This document shows, piece after piece, positions 1 to 11,400 of a stretch of DNA of 64,000 nt (position 1 is its first letter; each line of letters begins with the position of its first letter). The notes under the pieces were generated by a model, which made no database searches, was not told the DNA's origin, and saw nothing but the letters and a program-made list of their open reading frames with translations. This DNA comes from Monarcha castaneiventris obscurior (Eukaryota; Chordata; Aves; Passeriformes; Monarchidae), in contig JAMPIT010000258.1 of NCBI GenBank assembly GCA_026261815.1, positions 16,009,001-16,073,000 on the forward strand, read 5' to 3'. Position numbers and translations under genes: made by a program.

Positions 1-782
1 GTGGAGCACTTCTTCCTCTGACCTTGGGGTTCCCTCCTCTTTTCTCCACCTGGAATTTTCTGCCCTTCCTTTAGATCTGTTTTCCCAGAGGTGCCCCATA
101 CATGGCTGGGGGGCTCAGCCTGTGCTGCAGTGGGTTGGTTTGAGCTGGCTGGGACCAAATGTGCCTGGCACAGGGCAGCCCCAGCCATTTCTCCCAGTGA
201 CCACCCCACAGCCCTGCATCCCTCTGCCAGCACTCTGCAGGCCCAGGCTGGTAATGGGAGGGGTGTTTCCACAGTTCATTTGTGAATAGCGAGCTTTGGT
301 TTCTTCAGAAGAACCCCCTGCAAGCCGAATGTGAAGTCCTAATATCTTTTTCTTTTCCAAAGAGGACTGAGATTCTTGCTGTAAGAACTGTTCCAGCAGA
401 GACAGGTAGCTCATGATAAATTTAACTGTAATCTCCTGAATATATGCTAATGCTTTGCTTTCGATGTATGAGTATTCATGCCTCTTACCCATTGGTGCTA
501 ATTATCTAACATACATTACCATAAAGCTGGAATTGCGTGAGGTATGTTAGTGCTTCCCAAACTTTATTTCAGACAACTTTCCAGCTTATTCATCAGTAGG
601 TAATTTTATAGCTCCCGGACATGGCTCACACAGAGTAACGTGGCTCCTTCAGTTTTCTCTGCAAAAATGACGAGACACAGGCCAGCTGGTCCCCCACTGC
701 TCACTCTGCTGAAATGATATTCCCATCACAACTCCTGCTGTAATCACTTCTACTAATCTTGTTCTCTCTCCTTCCCACGTAG
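1..782. other. Non-repetitive DNA upstream of first candidate exon
   Basis: No gene is recognised here. A - strand reading frame runs from 492 down to 115; its first 75 or so residues (MGKRHEYSY at the start, then a Gln/Glu/Lys-rich stretch) look more protein-like than the rest. I see no splice context or known domain, so I do not call it a gene. The last 40 bases hold a good splice-acceptor layout for the exon starting at 783: a TACTAAT branch-point-like motif at 751-757 and a pyrimidine-rich tract ending in TAG at 780-782. Confidence 0.5.
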
Positions 783-932
783 ATTCTCCAAATCATTACA
801 CAGGTTAACTCTCCCCCACCTGCCCACCAGTCACAGAATTCAAACAACGAGCCTCAAATTATGCTGAGAATAAATGGAGATAAACAGCAAACCCAAGGAG
901 ACAAATACGACGAACACCTTGAAAAGGAACCA
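783..932 (+). CDS. Candidate internal coding exon, gene unknown
   Basis: I do not recognise the protein. The segment is bounded by a textbook acceptor (TACTAAT at 751-757, then a long pyrimidine tract and TAG at 780-782) and a consensus donor (CCA|GTAAGT, with GTAAGT at 933-938). It is exactly 150 nt, 50 codons in phase 0 at both ends, with no stop. The encoded piece starts ILQIITQVNS, passes through a Pro/Gln/Asn-rich stretch and ends in charged residues (DEHLEKEP). It has no membrane segment and no Cys, so it would be a linker or cytoplasmic tail. The frame stays open beyond the donor to 1286 (168 codons in all), where it turns Leu- and Cys-rich. The next good candidate at 3744 is open in the phase this exon would require. 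It could also be a lncRNA exon or chance. Confidence 0.38.
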
Positions 933-1342
933 GTAAGTGAAATAGGATGTGACAGGCTCAGGAAGATGAGAGGGAATGATTTCCTGGAATGCAGCAGCAA
1001 TTTCGTGCCAGCAGCAATGCGCCAGCTGTACTTGACCTTCAGTAACCTTTATCCCCGTCTTCTACTGCTGCTCCTACAGCTTCACAGCCTGGTTCTCCTC
1101 CTTCGCTGTTGTGGTTTTCCTGGTCAGATACCTTATCTAACTGGTACAGACACTGTGTTTCTGAAATCAGGCTTTTCCTGTAAAGGTGCTGCAGTCTGTG
1201 TGTTTCCCCACACCTGCCTGGAATGGGATGCAGTCAGGGGGCTCCACAGTGGCGTGCAGAGGGAAGTCCTTTGTGTATCTCCTTGATGGCCTTGACCTGG
1301 CTTTGTCACACATGGAAATTAATGTCCACCATTAACAGAACA
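933..1342. other. Putative intron sequence before the solo LTR
   Basis: This is single-copy-looking DNA between the donor at 933 and the target-site duplication of the LTR. The forward frame from the upstream exon stays open to 1286 and encodes a Leu-rich run (around 1060-1110), but no domain is recognisable. Nothing else is supported. Confidence 0.5.
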
Positions 1343-1347
1343 ATCCT
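1343..1347. repeat. Target-site duplication, left copy
   Basis: ATCCT directly precedes the TG terminus of the solo LTR and matches the copy at 2684-2688. The two preceding bases (CA) also match because the LTR ends in CA. Confidence 0.8.
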
Positions 1348-2683
1348 TGTCGTGGTTTGACACTGGCCCAACACCAGGCACCCACAAGAGCCACTCGCTC
1401 ACCCTCCCCTATCACAGCTGGGCAGAGGAAGGAAAAAAAATGAACGAACACTTCATGAGTGACATAAGGACCAGGAGACACATTCAAGGGTGAAACAGGC
1501 TCAGCTTAAGTTGCGAAGTGAATTTATTACTAACAGAATCAGAGGAAGATAATGAGAAGTAAGATAAGCCCTTAGAACACCTTTTCCCCCCAGCTGCTCC
1601 CTCCTTCCCACCGACAGCACAGGCAGACAGGGCATGGGGGTTTGGTCCATCACCGAGATTCCCTTCCGCTGCTCCGGGACAGGAGTCTGCCCCTGTAAGG
1701 CCGTGGGTCCCTCCCACGGGAGAAGTTCTCCTGAACTTCCCCAGCGTGGGTCCGCTCTCAGGAGCAGCAGCCCCAGCGCCCCTGCTGCAGCGTGAGTCCC
1801 TGCCACGGGCACACAGCCCTCCCAAAACTGCTGCCCCGTAGGGCTCTCTTCCACGGGGTGCAGTGCTCCAAGGACAGGCTGCTCCAGCCTGGAAGCAGAG
1901 GCCCTCTCTCTCCACTGGGTCTCCCACTGGAACACAGCCTCCTGCAGGCATCCACTCGCTCTGGCACGGGCACGTCCCCCAGGGGCTGCAGGTGCATCCC
2001 CCGTGGATCCCCACAGGCTGCGGGCGGATTTCTGCATCCACCGTGGATCCCCTGGGGCTGTGGGTGGATTTCTGCATCCACCGTGGATCCCCTGGGGCTG
2101 TGGGTGGGTCTCTGCATCCCCCGGGGATCCCCATGGGCTGCGGGTGGATCTCTGCATCCCCCGTGGATCCCCACGGGCTGCGGGGGGATCTCTGCATCCC
2201 CTGTGGATCCCCAGGGGCTGCGGGTGGATCTCTGCATCCCCCATGGATCCCCAGGGGCTGCGGGGGGATCTCTGCATCCCCTGTGGATCCCCACGGGCTG
2301 CAGGGGCACAGCTGCCTCCCCATGGTCTCGCCACGGCCTGCAGAGGAGCCTCGGCTCCGGCGCCTGGAGCAGCTCCTGCCCCTCCTTCTTCACTGCCCTT
2401 GGTGTCTCCATGTTGTTTCCCTCCCATGTTCTCACCTCCTCCTCTTCTCTGACTAGAATCCAAAATCTTGTGACTTTGTTTTGATTTTCTTCTTAAATCT
2501 GTCACCACAGAGGCGTTACCAGCCTCTCTCATTGGACCAGTTTTGGCCAGCAGTGTGTCCATCTTCAGAGCCATCAGCCACTGGCTGTGCCAGACATGGT
2601 GGGAAGCTTCCAGCAGCTTCCTCACAGGAGCCACCTTTGTGGCCTCCCTGCTACCCAAAACCAGGCCGTGCCAAACCAATACA
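1348..2683 (-). mobile_element. Solo LTR of an avian endogenous retrovirus
   Basis: The element is 1336 bp, begins TGTCGTGG and ends AATACA, so its termini are TG...CA with TGT/ACA inverted ends. The pentamer ATCCT flanks both sides (1343-1347 and 2684-2688); the match can be read as 6-7 bp because the element's last bases repeat the flank. No internal retroviral region, primer-binding site or second LTR is present, so this is a recombined solo LTR. The sense strand is -, supported by an AATAAA hexamer on the - strand (TTTATT at 1523-1528) and by resemblance to an LTR I recall as abundant in songbirds. A 5-bp duplication fits ERVL- or ERV1-like elements; I do not assign a family name. The LTR is far richer in GC than its surroundings. 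Large reading frames across it come from the internal minisatellite and are not genes. Confidence 0.87.
2003..2304. repeat. 40-bp minisatellite inside the solo LTR, 7.5 copies
   Basis: Units begin at 2003, 2043, 2083, 2123, 2163, 2203, 2243 and 2283, so the period is exactly 40 bp. A partial, diverged unit lies just before (about 1976-2002), and the last copy fades after about 2304. Every unit carries GGATCC (BamHI) near its start, then a GGCTG core, then TCTGCATCC. Copies 1 and 2 share TTTCTGCATCCACC; the later ones have TCTCTGCATCCC, so the array has at least two unit subtypes. Because 40 is not a multiple of 3, each unit shifts the frame by one. Absence of stops in the unit then opens several frames on both strands at once. 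Confidence 0.96.
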
Positions 2684-2688
2684 ATCCT
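2684..2688. repeat. Target-site duplication, right copy
   Basis: ATCCT directly follows the CA terminus of the solo LTR and matches 1343-1347. The insertion site lies at the edge of an imperfect inverted repeat (2686-2699 against 2778-2791). Confidence 0.8.
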
Positions 2689-3743
2689 CCAGGGAAAAAC
2701 ACTCCGAACTTTTTCTTGAGACCTTTCAGAAGGATGCTCTTTGTTGGGTTTGGCTGGGAACTTTGTGGCAAAGTGGGTTTTTTCCTGGAGGGCGTCAGTT
2801 TTGTGAAATGAAAGCATTTAATAGGAATGAATAAATGCCAATAAATTCTTGGATTATCCTTTCTGGGGTTTAAGTATTCTGATTTGATAGGTTTGAAACA
2901 GGACACAATCACTTGTCTAGTTTCAAACATCTCATGAATAGGATTACAAAACATGTCTTTCAAAAATTGAAATAAAAATTAAATATTTTGAAATTATCAA
3001 AGGGAAGAGCTTCTACTGGCATAATTTATTTTGGTGGGCATGACCCTTGTGCTGTTTTTTTCAGTTTTGCCTCTTTGTCTTGGGTCAGAGTAAGGGAGGG
3101 GGGAAATCTTGAAAATACTGGCAGGACATGGCTTTGGTAATGCACACTCATTCTGGTCTTGTTTTTCCTCATTTGAAGGGAGATAGGCAAAAGCAAAGTA
3201 TCTGCCATGTTATATGAAGCTATTGTCAAACAAAACTTGTTAGCAGAGACCACCAACCTTTTTGGAAGGGAGTATCCCCAGTCTAATGATGCTCAAAATA
3301 TTTTAAGAAAGAATGTCACTTTTGTGTTTAAGCTGTGTATCAGGATACCAGTTCCTTTGGCAACACATAGAGGCCAACAGGCAAGAACATCAAATATCTG
3401 TGTGAGCACTTCATTACGTATTTGATGCAGTGTAGTACATCTCCTAATCCTGTTCCTGAAATATCACTGTAGCTGTGTTGTTTGGTCTCAGTATGCTCTT
3501 GTGTACCTACCCTCATGCACTGTAATATCAAAACACTTTCTGTTACTAAGAGCAGTGTGTGTGTATGTGTGTGTGAATGCGTCTTTCTGTATGAAGCACT
3601 CCCCTCTGTCTCAGCCTGTCAGGGAAAGAATTTGATTATTTTATAGAATTTCGCTTTGTTTGAAGATGTTATTGAGGGATGTTCAGCTGGAAAGATGAGG
3701 TTTACACTGAAGTTTGCAAGTGAGTTTATTTTTCTCTCCTCAG
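2689..3743. other. Single-copy DNA between solo LTR and second exon candidate
   Basis: Just after the LTR lies an imperfect 14-bp inverted repeat (2686-2699 and 2778-2791, 13 of 14 bases paired). A short TG microsatellite is at 3555-3575. I see no gene. Confidence 0.55.
3555..3575. repeat. (TG)n microsatellite
   Basis: Ten alternating TG units interrupted once by TA. Confidence 0.9.
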
Positions 3744-3894
3744 GGAAGAAGGTCCATAGTCCATATCCAGCTCCTCCAAAAGTCATCTCCTCCTCTCAGG
3801 AGCATCTTGCCTGTTTGGCTGGCAGATTCACTGTTTGGAGAAACGCAGCTGTCATGGGAGGTTGTGATCAGAGAGGGGGAAGGAGGTCTCTCAG
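3744..3894 (+). CDS. Candidate internal coding exon, gene unknown
   Basis: The acceptor is a TTTATTTTTCTCTCCTCAG tract ending at 3743 and the donor is CAG|GTAGGT, with the intron starting at 3895. The exon is 151 nt. Read in phase 0, the phase required by the candidate ending at 932, all 50 codons are open and it exits with one base over. The encoded piece begins GRRSIVHIQLLQ and includes LFGETQLSWEVVIREGEGG, which reads like an extracellular beta-rich module, but I cannot name a family. A second frame is also open (starting GKKVHSPYPAPP), which weakens the case. If real, the solo LTR sits in the intron upstream of it. Confidence 0.27.
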
Positions 3895-6800
3895 GTAGGT
3901 GGGGCCAGTCCTGCAGCGCACTTCAAATTTCAGGGTAGTGACCTTGAACTCGTCTCCACTCTGCAGGGAGCCCTGCACAGTAAGCCAGAGCACTGGGGTG
4001 AAGTGTTTGCTGTGACCTGCATTGCTGATCAGGTGAACTGTTATGTATAGCAACACTTGGTATTTTTTGCAGGATCCATAACTTCACTCCTAGATCTGAT
4101 TTGAAGTGATGGAAGTGTTGCATGGTTCACTATTCCATCAGACCTAATAATTTACTGAAGGTAAATGAATTTTGTGGCTTTCTTCCCCCCTAATATATTT
4201 TACCTTCACTTAAGCACAGGAAGTTCTTGTTTGGCCTATAATAGATTCATTTCTTAGAGCTGGTGGAAAATAGTTCATTTACACCAAGTAAGTCTAAAAT
4301 ACTGTTTTTAAGTATCTTAGAGTATTACAGTTTGGTAAACCTGTATGCTAGGGAAACATCATATTAGGACTATACCAATGCCTGTTTCTCTTAAGATGAA
4401 ATAATTTTAGAAATACAGATAGTGAGAGTCGTTTTCTCGTTTTGTTGTGAAACTCTAGTGTTCTCTGTCCATATTCTTTATTGTTTTGAGTTCAAATGAG
4501 GCCAAAGGATGTATTTAGTCTCATGACTCCTGCCAAAGACCCCCAAAAACCTGCAGCCTCATGATGCAAACTGCTGATCTGATACAAGCTCATTCTTCTG
4601 CTCATCTTCCTTCAAGCATTATTGATGGGTTAACTTTACATGGCAAGTTTTAGGCTGGAACAGATGTCATTTTTTGTCTCCAAGCTGACCTCAGCTCAAA
4701 AATACATCACCAGCTCTGTATTGGAGGCTTTGGTGAGCTGCATAAAAAAGTTATTTACCTGCCCTTGTCTGGCTTGAATTTTTGCTCCCATGGGATGTGG
4801 TAGAGCAATGATGTGGCATTAATGACCAAGGGTGGTACAGCAGCCTTGCTACTGGCAGGAAACTCATCAGTTGTGATATTGTGGCTTGCCTGACAGTATC
4901 AACATAGTTTCAGCTACAGAATTCATAGAAGTATGTCCAAATTTAACTTGTGCTTAAACATTATAAAATAGTGTGTTCATCCCATGGACTATGGATTTAG
5001 ATTGAGAAGAAAATTCCTAATCCTCAGAATGAGAATAAAAAGTCAAAGATCTCTTGCATGGGGGTTTTTTTGTGACATCTTAACTAATCTGAATTTTGGA
5101 TGTTTGGCTTTTGATTTTTGAACTCCTGAGATTAGAGGTAGTGGGATAGATAGTGAACAGGAATCAACACTAGTGAAATGTCACAAAAACCTAGCAGAGT
5201 TGCACTTTCACTGTTGCCAAATATATTATATGAAATATTTTCACAGGGAGTCAGCAGCTAATTACTTTGCATTCGTGTATGTTGCTGTAGAATTCAACTA
5301 GACTTCAACTTTTAAAATTAAATATTAAAAAAAAAGTATTTGAGAGAGCTCATCAGCAACAGAGAAGTTATTTGCAGTATTCTTTGTGTAGAATATATGT
5401 ATATTATCTTTACCTACTGTGGAATATCTTCTGCCATGCTTGTTATGTGGCTCTAGACTCCCATTAACTGAATCCCTGGTGAAAAGCCGTTTTCCTACAT
5501 TATATTGTAATGCTCTTGTTAATGATAAATTGATGAAGAGCTGCTTTTTTAGATTAGGTGAGTGGTCCTTTGATAATGGGGTTGGAATCAGGCCAGAGGT
5601 TTTATACTACTTTGCCTGGAGGGTGAGAACCAACTAAAATATTCCTTTCTTGTGTTCTGCTAGAAAATGAGACAGTCAAAGAATTTCAGCTTTTAATTTT
5701 AAGAGAGCAGTTCAACAGTAGTTTACATGGTGGTTATTTTTAGACTTTCTCTTTATCTTGCTCCCCCGTATTTCTAATGAATTATTAAAGAAAGGTATTT
5801 CTCATGTAATTAGAGAGCCAAGCACCTTTTAAACAAGATCAACTTCTTACATTTGAATTGGCTAGTTTCATTTTCTATGGCAAAAGATCATAAGTCAAAT
5901 ACTTTTGCATGTTTCAAAGTTAAGATCAATTGTTCTCCTTTTCTGGTTTCAAATTTACTAGATTAGTACTTTTGCTGTATCAGAAAACTGTTAGAATATT
6001 TATGGTTTTTATTTACCTAAAACCCGAACATTTTCTATTATTTCTTCCTTTGGGCAAGGAATGTGCAATGGATTCTTAGATCCATAGATTTTCCTTGCTA
6101 TTAGCATTATTATAATTGAAATAAAGTGAAAGTAAAATATATTTTTTAAGTGACACACATTTTGTAATTTCCAATCTTGGCTCCGATGGTCTTTCTCAGC
6201 TCTGTACCATGCCCTTTGGGAAAAAACACAGAGTGTGCATGCTCATCTCTTTTGATCATGATTTGACAAGGTCATGCCTTGGTAGGATTGGGCTGCCTAT
6301 TATTATCTTGATGTTGTTTTAAAATTTAGTGGTATATGGAAAAAAAAAAGAGAGGACAGTGAAATTTTAATACACCCAGCTGATGTAGGAATTTCTTTGC
6401 TTATTGCCTGATGGAGATATAGGGTGTGTAAATGTAAACTTTATTAATGGAGAAGAGAATCTTAAAATGCATTTGCAGTAGAGCAACTTTAGGTTAAGGT
6501 TACAAAATTGGGGTCTGCATTTTGATTGTCACGTTAAAATTTAGGTCTTTGGTTTAGTCCTCTATGAAAAACAAAGATACAAACAAACAAATGAAAAAAA
6601 CCATCAACCAAAGTGTAGCTTGTTTTACAGTTAAGAGTTTGACACTTCCAGCACTTAGAGTTTCAATCACAAGAAAATGAGGATTTTTTCTTGTTGAAGA
6701 ATTTCTTCAGCCTTTTAGTTAAGAGAGGGACTAATCTCACCATGGGAGAAATTCACAAATCCCTTATTTGCCTTCTGCTTTCCAACAAGCATTTGCTGTG

Positions 6801-8434
6801 GTCATCAGAAGGAAAATTCAGTTCTACACTAAAACTTCAGTTCTTCAGCTAGGTCTGTGTTCTGCCTTCAGTTCATATTCTTGCTAACTCACTGACATGT
6901 AGTGTCAGATCTTCTACACAGACTTTCATTTCCAGCTCAGAGGGAGGTGCCTGGGATCCTAGCACCACCTGGAACATCCCAGCACTACCTGGTATATGGG
7001 AGTCATTTGCTCCCATATCCCCATGAAAAGACAGTGTGTATCAGGCTCCAGCCTTAATCAGAGTGACAATAGAATTATGTGGTGGCGGCTCTGTGGAGGA
7101 AAGGAATAAAAAGTAAAGATTTTGGGGCTGTTGTATTTTTTCCAACGAATCACAAAATTCTCTAGCCATTAGCATGGAATGTTGCCTCTTGAGGCCATTG
7201 TATCCCATGGTAAACAGGAGATGTGTTGCTAAAAGAGGGATCTACATGTTTTAATTGTGCCACCTTTGTTCAATTTGCCTCATTTAAGTAGGCTTAGGGT
7301 ACAGCTTTCACCAAATTGTTGTGTCAAGGATGTGAGCTCTGTTGCAACTGGGGAGGTAAAAGGCAAAACGTGTCTTCAGTTAAACCCCCAAAACAATCAG
7401 CAACAAATCCTGTTTGGAATTCATGAGTGTACAGTGTCTGAATATATAAATGCGTTTTTCACCTGAAAGTTTGCCTTATAGGACAAACATTATCCCCAGT
7501 GCCCCTGCCCCTGCAGGGGAAAGGGTGCAGAAATCTAAATATTATGTTTAAAATTATCCTGGTTGTAAAAAGCTAGAGCCAAAATACCTAAAAGACAGTT
7601 TTCGTATGTCGATATTTGTTTCAACCTGTGAAAAGAACAGTGGCTGAGTGCTTGTTAAAGGTATATTTTCTTTTAAGTTATATGGAGAGAGATGTCAACT
7701 ATTTACCATAAATATATTTATACATTTGAATATATAAATGATACTGTTACTTACCTTTAGTAGGTTTCCCACTGACAGGTATGCTCAGAAAACATCTTTC
7801 ACTAAACCTGAAATGTTGATATAAATATCTGAAGAAAAATACTAATCACAGAATACATTGAACAGACTTACTGATCTTGTATACCTGGAAAAAGATTTTC
7901 AAACAGACTTTGTCAGCTCAGCCTTGGCATTCCTTGTCAAACAAAAGCATGCCTAAAGACACATTTCAAAAGCAGACAATGCAGCACTTGCTAACCTGCA
8001 GAAAATCGAAAAGGATCAGGGAGGCAGAGAACAAACAGAATAGGTAAGCAATAAGAAATGGAACGCAGCTCTAAAGAGCTGTTTCAGAGAGCCAAATATG
8101 TTTAAAGAAGCCTACATTAATAATTAAATATCAGTAAGTAAAATTCCAGTATACTTTTTTTGCCAGTATTGTTTTAAGATTTGTAATATAGAAATGAAAT
8201 TATTGATTCAGTATCAGTAAGAAAATATAACTGGTGTTAGGGGAGGAAGAAGCAGGTGGGGGGAAGAGAATGAGACAGGAGTATTTTTAGATGCCAGGCT
8301 AGTCTGGAATGTTAACTTTTCGTAATAGAAAGTCCATACTTCAGTATTCGTCCACTTCAGTCAGCTGAAAATTTGGGTCAGGCAGCTGTTATCTGAATTG
8401 ACAGCAGCTATCTGATTAAAAGTAAAATGCTCTT
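3895..8434. other. AT-rich non-coding DNA
   Basis: I see no supportable gene or transposon. A 9-bp perfect hairpin lies at 6994-7018. A splice-like pair around 5457-5556 is open in only one phase (one leading base), which does not match the exit of the 3744 candidate, so I do not call it. Confidence 0.55.
6994..7018. repeat. Perfect hairpin, 9-bp arms, 7-nt loop
   Basis: ATATGGGAG at 6994-7002 is the exact reverse complement of CTCCCATAT at 7010-7018. Confidence 0.85.
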
Positions 8435-8476
8435 AAAAAAAAAAAAAAAGAGAAGAGAAGGAGAGAGGAAAAAAGG
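8435..8476. repeat. Uninterrupted 42-nt purine tract
   Basis: Fifteen A residues are followed by an AG-rich run with no pyrimidine up to 8476. A homopurine tract of this length can be triplex-prone. It may be an old poly(A) tail that mutated, but no retrocopy is recognisable upstream. Confidence 0.85.
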
Positions 8477-11400
8477 CTGTGCTGTGTCACATTCATGCCA
8501 CTCATGTTGCTTACGTTGTGTCACACTGTACAGTGATTTGACGCTACATAACACAACATGACATGAGTCACAGTTCACTGCTATCCACATTACACTCAGG
8601 TAGTTTGGCATAGCTCTAACTTTTGCTTTACTCTCATTTCCTATTCAGTGCACTCCACTTAGGCTGGTTGGTTAATGCAGACAATTGCTATACACTCAAA
8701 ACTAGAGTTCCCTACCCAAATACATTTTTCATTGGATATTAAAGTGGAAACTTCAGTGGATATCTTTTGCACATCCATATGCAGCTCCTTTGCTCAACAT
8801 AGGAAGGGCATTAATGACAACTTACACCTGAAAGGGAGGAGTTAAGGGGAATTTCCCATAGGAAATACAGCTGTGGCAATGACTTTCTGGGTTGGAGACA
8901 TACTCTCTAAATGGAAAATAATTAGACTTTTTTCTGCCACCAGAGACATTCCCAAACCAAAACCTCATATTAACCTCCCAGCCTCCCCTTCAATTTCAAT
9001 TTGAATTGAATACCTTTCTGTTTCATAAGGATGTGAAATATTGTTTCAGATCTGAATTTATAAGCAGTCTGTAGCACGTTGAACCAGAGCTCCATATCTC
9101 CCATGCTTAGGACGTAGGCAATTCAACATGTTTTCAGGGCTTTGCACTTTGGGTCTAGCTGTTTAATTGGATGTTTCCCAAAAATAATAGTCTATTTTCT
9201 TTGTGGTCACCTACCTCAGGCAACCAGCATCAGCCCTGGAGCACAGTTAAATTGCACTGTTGCTTCCTGTAATGAATTTCCCTGCCTGTCAGAGCATCTC
9301 ATACATCTTACCTCTGTTCTAAACAGAAGTAGAGAGGAGCACAAATTAACAGGCAGCTTTGTGCTTCTTTCATTTTTATTGACAGCATCCTGAAGTTCTA
9401 GATTCCCTTAGCACCTCCAAAGAAGCGATAAGTGATTTAGCTTTTTGGGGACAAATTGGTTCTATTAACTCTGCCAAATTTACCAAAAAGAACTCATTAG
9501 CTGTGCATTATGATTCACAGGGTGCTCTGCTCTTGGCTAGGTCCCAAAAGCCACATTTGTGTACAAATGTTCCTATTATGGGGTGTGAGACTTACTAATG
9601 GTATACCATATGCACCAGTGCATATTTCTCTTTCTAACAAAGCAGTTTTCCTACCACAGATAAATAGTGACCAGATTTTGAAGGGTTAAACATATTCCAA
9701 TGTGATAAAACCTGAGAGACCACAGGAATCAAGCTATCATTAATTTCCCTTTTTCTGTTGCTACCACTTGAACCTAATATTCATTCTTCTACATTTAATA
9801 AGCAAACAAGGGAGCCAGCAGAAAAATTTAGTTAAGTATTTGGTTTCTGCTGCTATGTTTAAGTTTGCTGGAGAACAGAAGTGCTCATTCTCTCTGTTCC
9901 TTTTGAAAAAAGCTGTAGTTCATAAACTGCTTCTGCCCCATAACTGGCTTCTCACTCTTTGGTGGGAGGGAGTCTTCACAACTGAGAATTTGTCTGATAC
10001 TGTGCTAAATGTGACTTACTTTTTTGTGTGTTTAAGAGGAATTTGTGTAGTTACAGATCCAAAAGAAAAGCAGTGGTTAATGTGAAAAAGGCTGGAGTCT
10101 GTTTCTGTCTTCTCATCTCTTGGTAGTAAACGTAAGGCTGTGATTTCCCTTTGTTCTAAATACTCTTGGTACCTTCTGCCTAGAGAGCAGAGACAGAGCA
10201 GCCCCTAAGAAATATCACGCCCTTATGCTAATGGCACTGAGCAACTGGGAAAGTGTGTCTCCAAGCCAAGATAAAATATCCTTTCCATAGTCCAAAGAAC
10301 AGTCAGGGAAACTCTCTTTCTGACCTACCAATGGAGGCAGGGAGGATGATGACTGTGCTAGTGGGGCAGCTGAGGCACTGACAGTCTTGTCCCTGCTGCA
10401 CTTCACGCTTCCCCTGTGGCCTTTGGTTGGTCATTTGGGGCCCACCTGCAATGGCTCAGTGTGGTACAAGTCTTTCCTGAGTCCTGCACCTGGATTTATT
10501 CTCTCTTATTCGCCAACTCCCCTGTGTAAGCATTCTTCCTGCTGTGGACAGGGGGGAAGGGGGGTAGGAACTCTTCCCATTTCCTCTTCAATGTTTCTAA
10601 TGCTCTGTGTCAAAAGGCTTTTATTTCTGCTTCTTAACTTGGTAGCTGGAGTTCTGCCTCCATGCTTCCCCTTCCCTATTCTCTCAGCACTTTGGCTATT
10701 AATTGAGTTTTCTAGTGTAGTAAGCTGAAGTTTTTCACCACATAAATGATTCATCCAAATGAAGTGAAGTTATTGAGCAAAAGTTAAATTGGGCTTTAAT
10801 TTGCCTCAGGTCTCTTTTGGGCCATCTCCTTGCTTGCTCCTTTTTGTGGAAATGTTTCCCTCTTTGAATGTGGTTTTCTTTAAAATGCTATTTAAAAGAA
10901 AAGGAAAGAGAAAAAAATTGTGTTGTTTGGGCATCCCTACAGCTGGTGCCAGGTCCAGGAGATGTCTGTTGTCTGAGGAAGTTTGTTGCTCCATGAACAT
11001 CCCTTCTGTCTTTATTCAGGTCTAATGGCTGAAGGGAAAGGTGGGAAGAGCATGGATGAGCAGCTGTGACAAAATCTTGGTTCCTTGATTTTCTCCAGTA
11101 CCCCTGCTTCAGTCCTGTGGCCAAAGGGATAAAAACAGTGTCTCTTCCATTTTGTAGGTAACAGTGAATTTAATGGTTTTGTCTCTGGCCCTCCAAAAGG
11201 GCAGGTGTCCCTTAGCCTGTCCTCTAAATCCTGAACCTGCAAGTGAGGACCCTTGAGGAGCAGTATGAAATCTGCTGAAAAATGAGATGCAGTATCAGGA
11301 GGAATATAGTTACAGGTACAGGGATCAGTCACATCCTAATTTTGACAGCTTGTGTGAGCAAAGATTGTTTCAATACAATGAGGCAGCTGCTTCTCATGAT

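Noticed and set aside
115..492. 125-codon minus-strand frame starting MGKRHEYSY
   Set aside because: The first half looks protein-like, but there is no domain, splice context or homologue I recognise. Worth a blastp, not enough for a call.
1501..2817. 438-codon minus-strand reading frame, and overlapping 225-279 codon frames on both strands
   Set aside because: They run through the LTR and the 40-bp minisatellite. Repeated stop-free units open several frames on both strands at once, so none is evidence of a protein.
4219..4287. Segment between CACTTAAGCACAG and CAA|GTAAGT
   Set aside because: Weak acceptor and stops in all phases.
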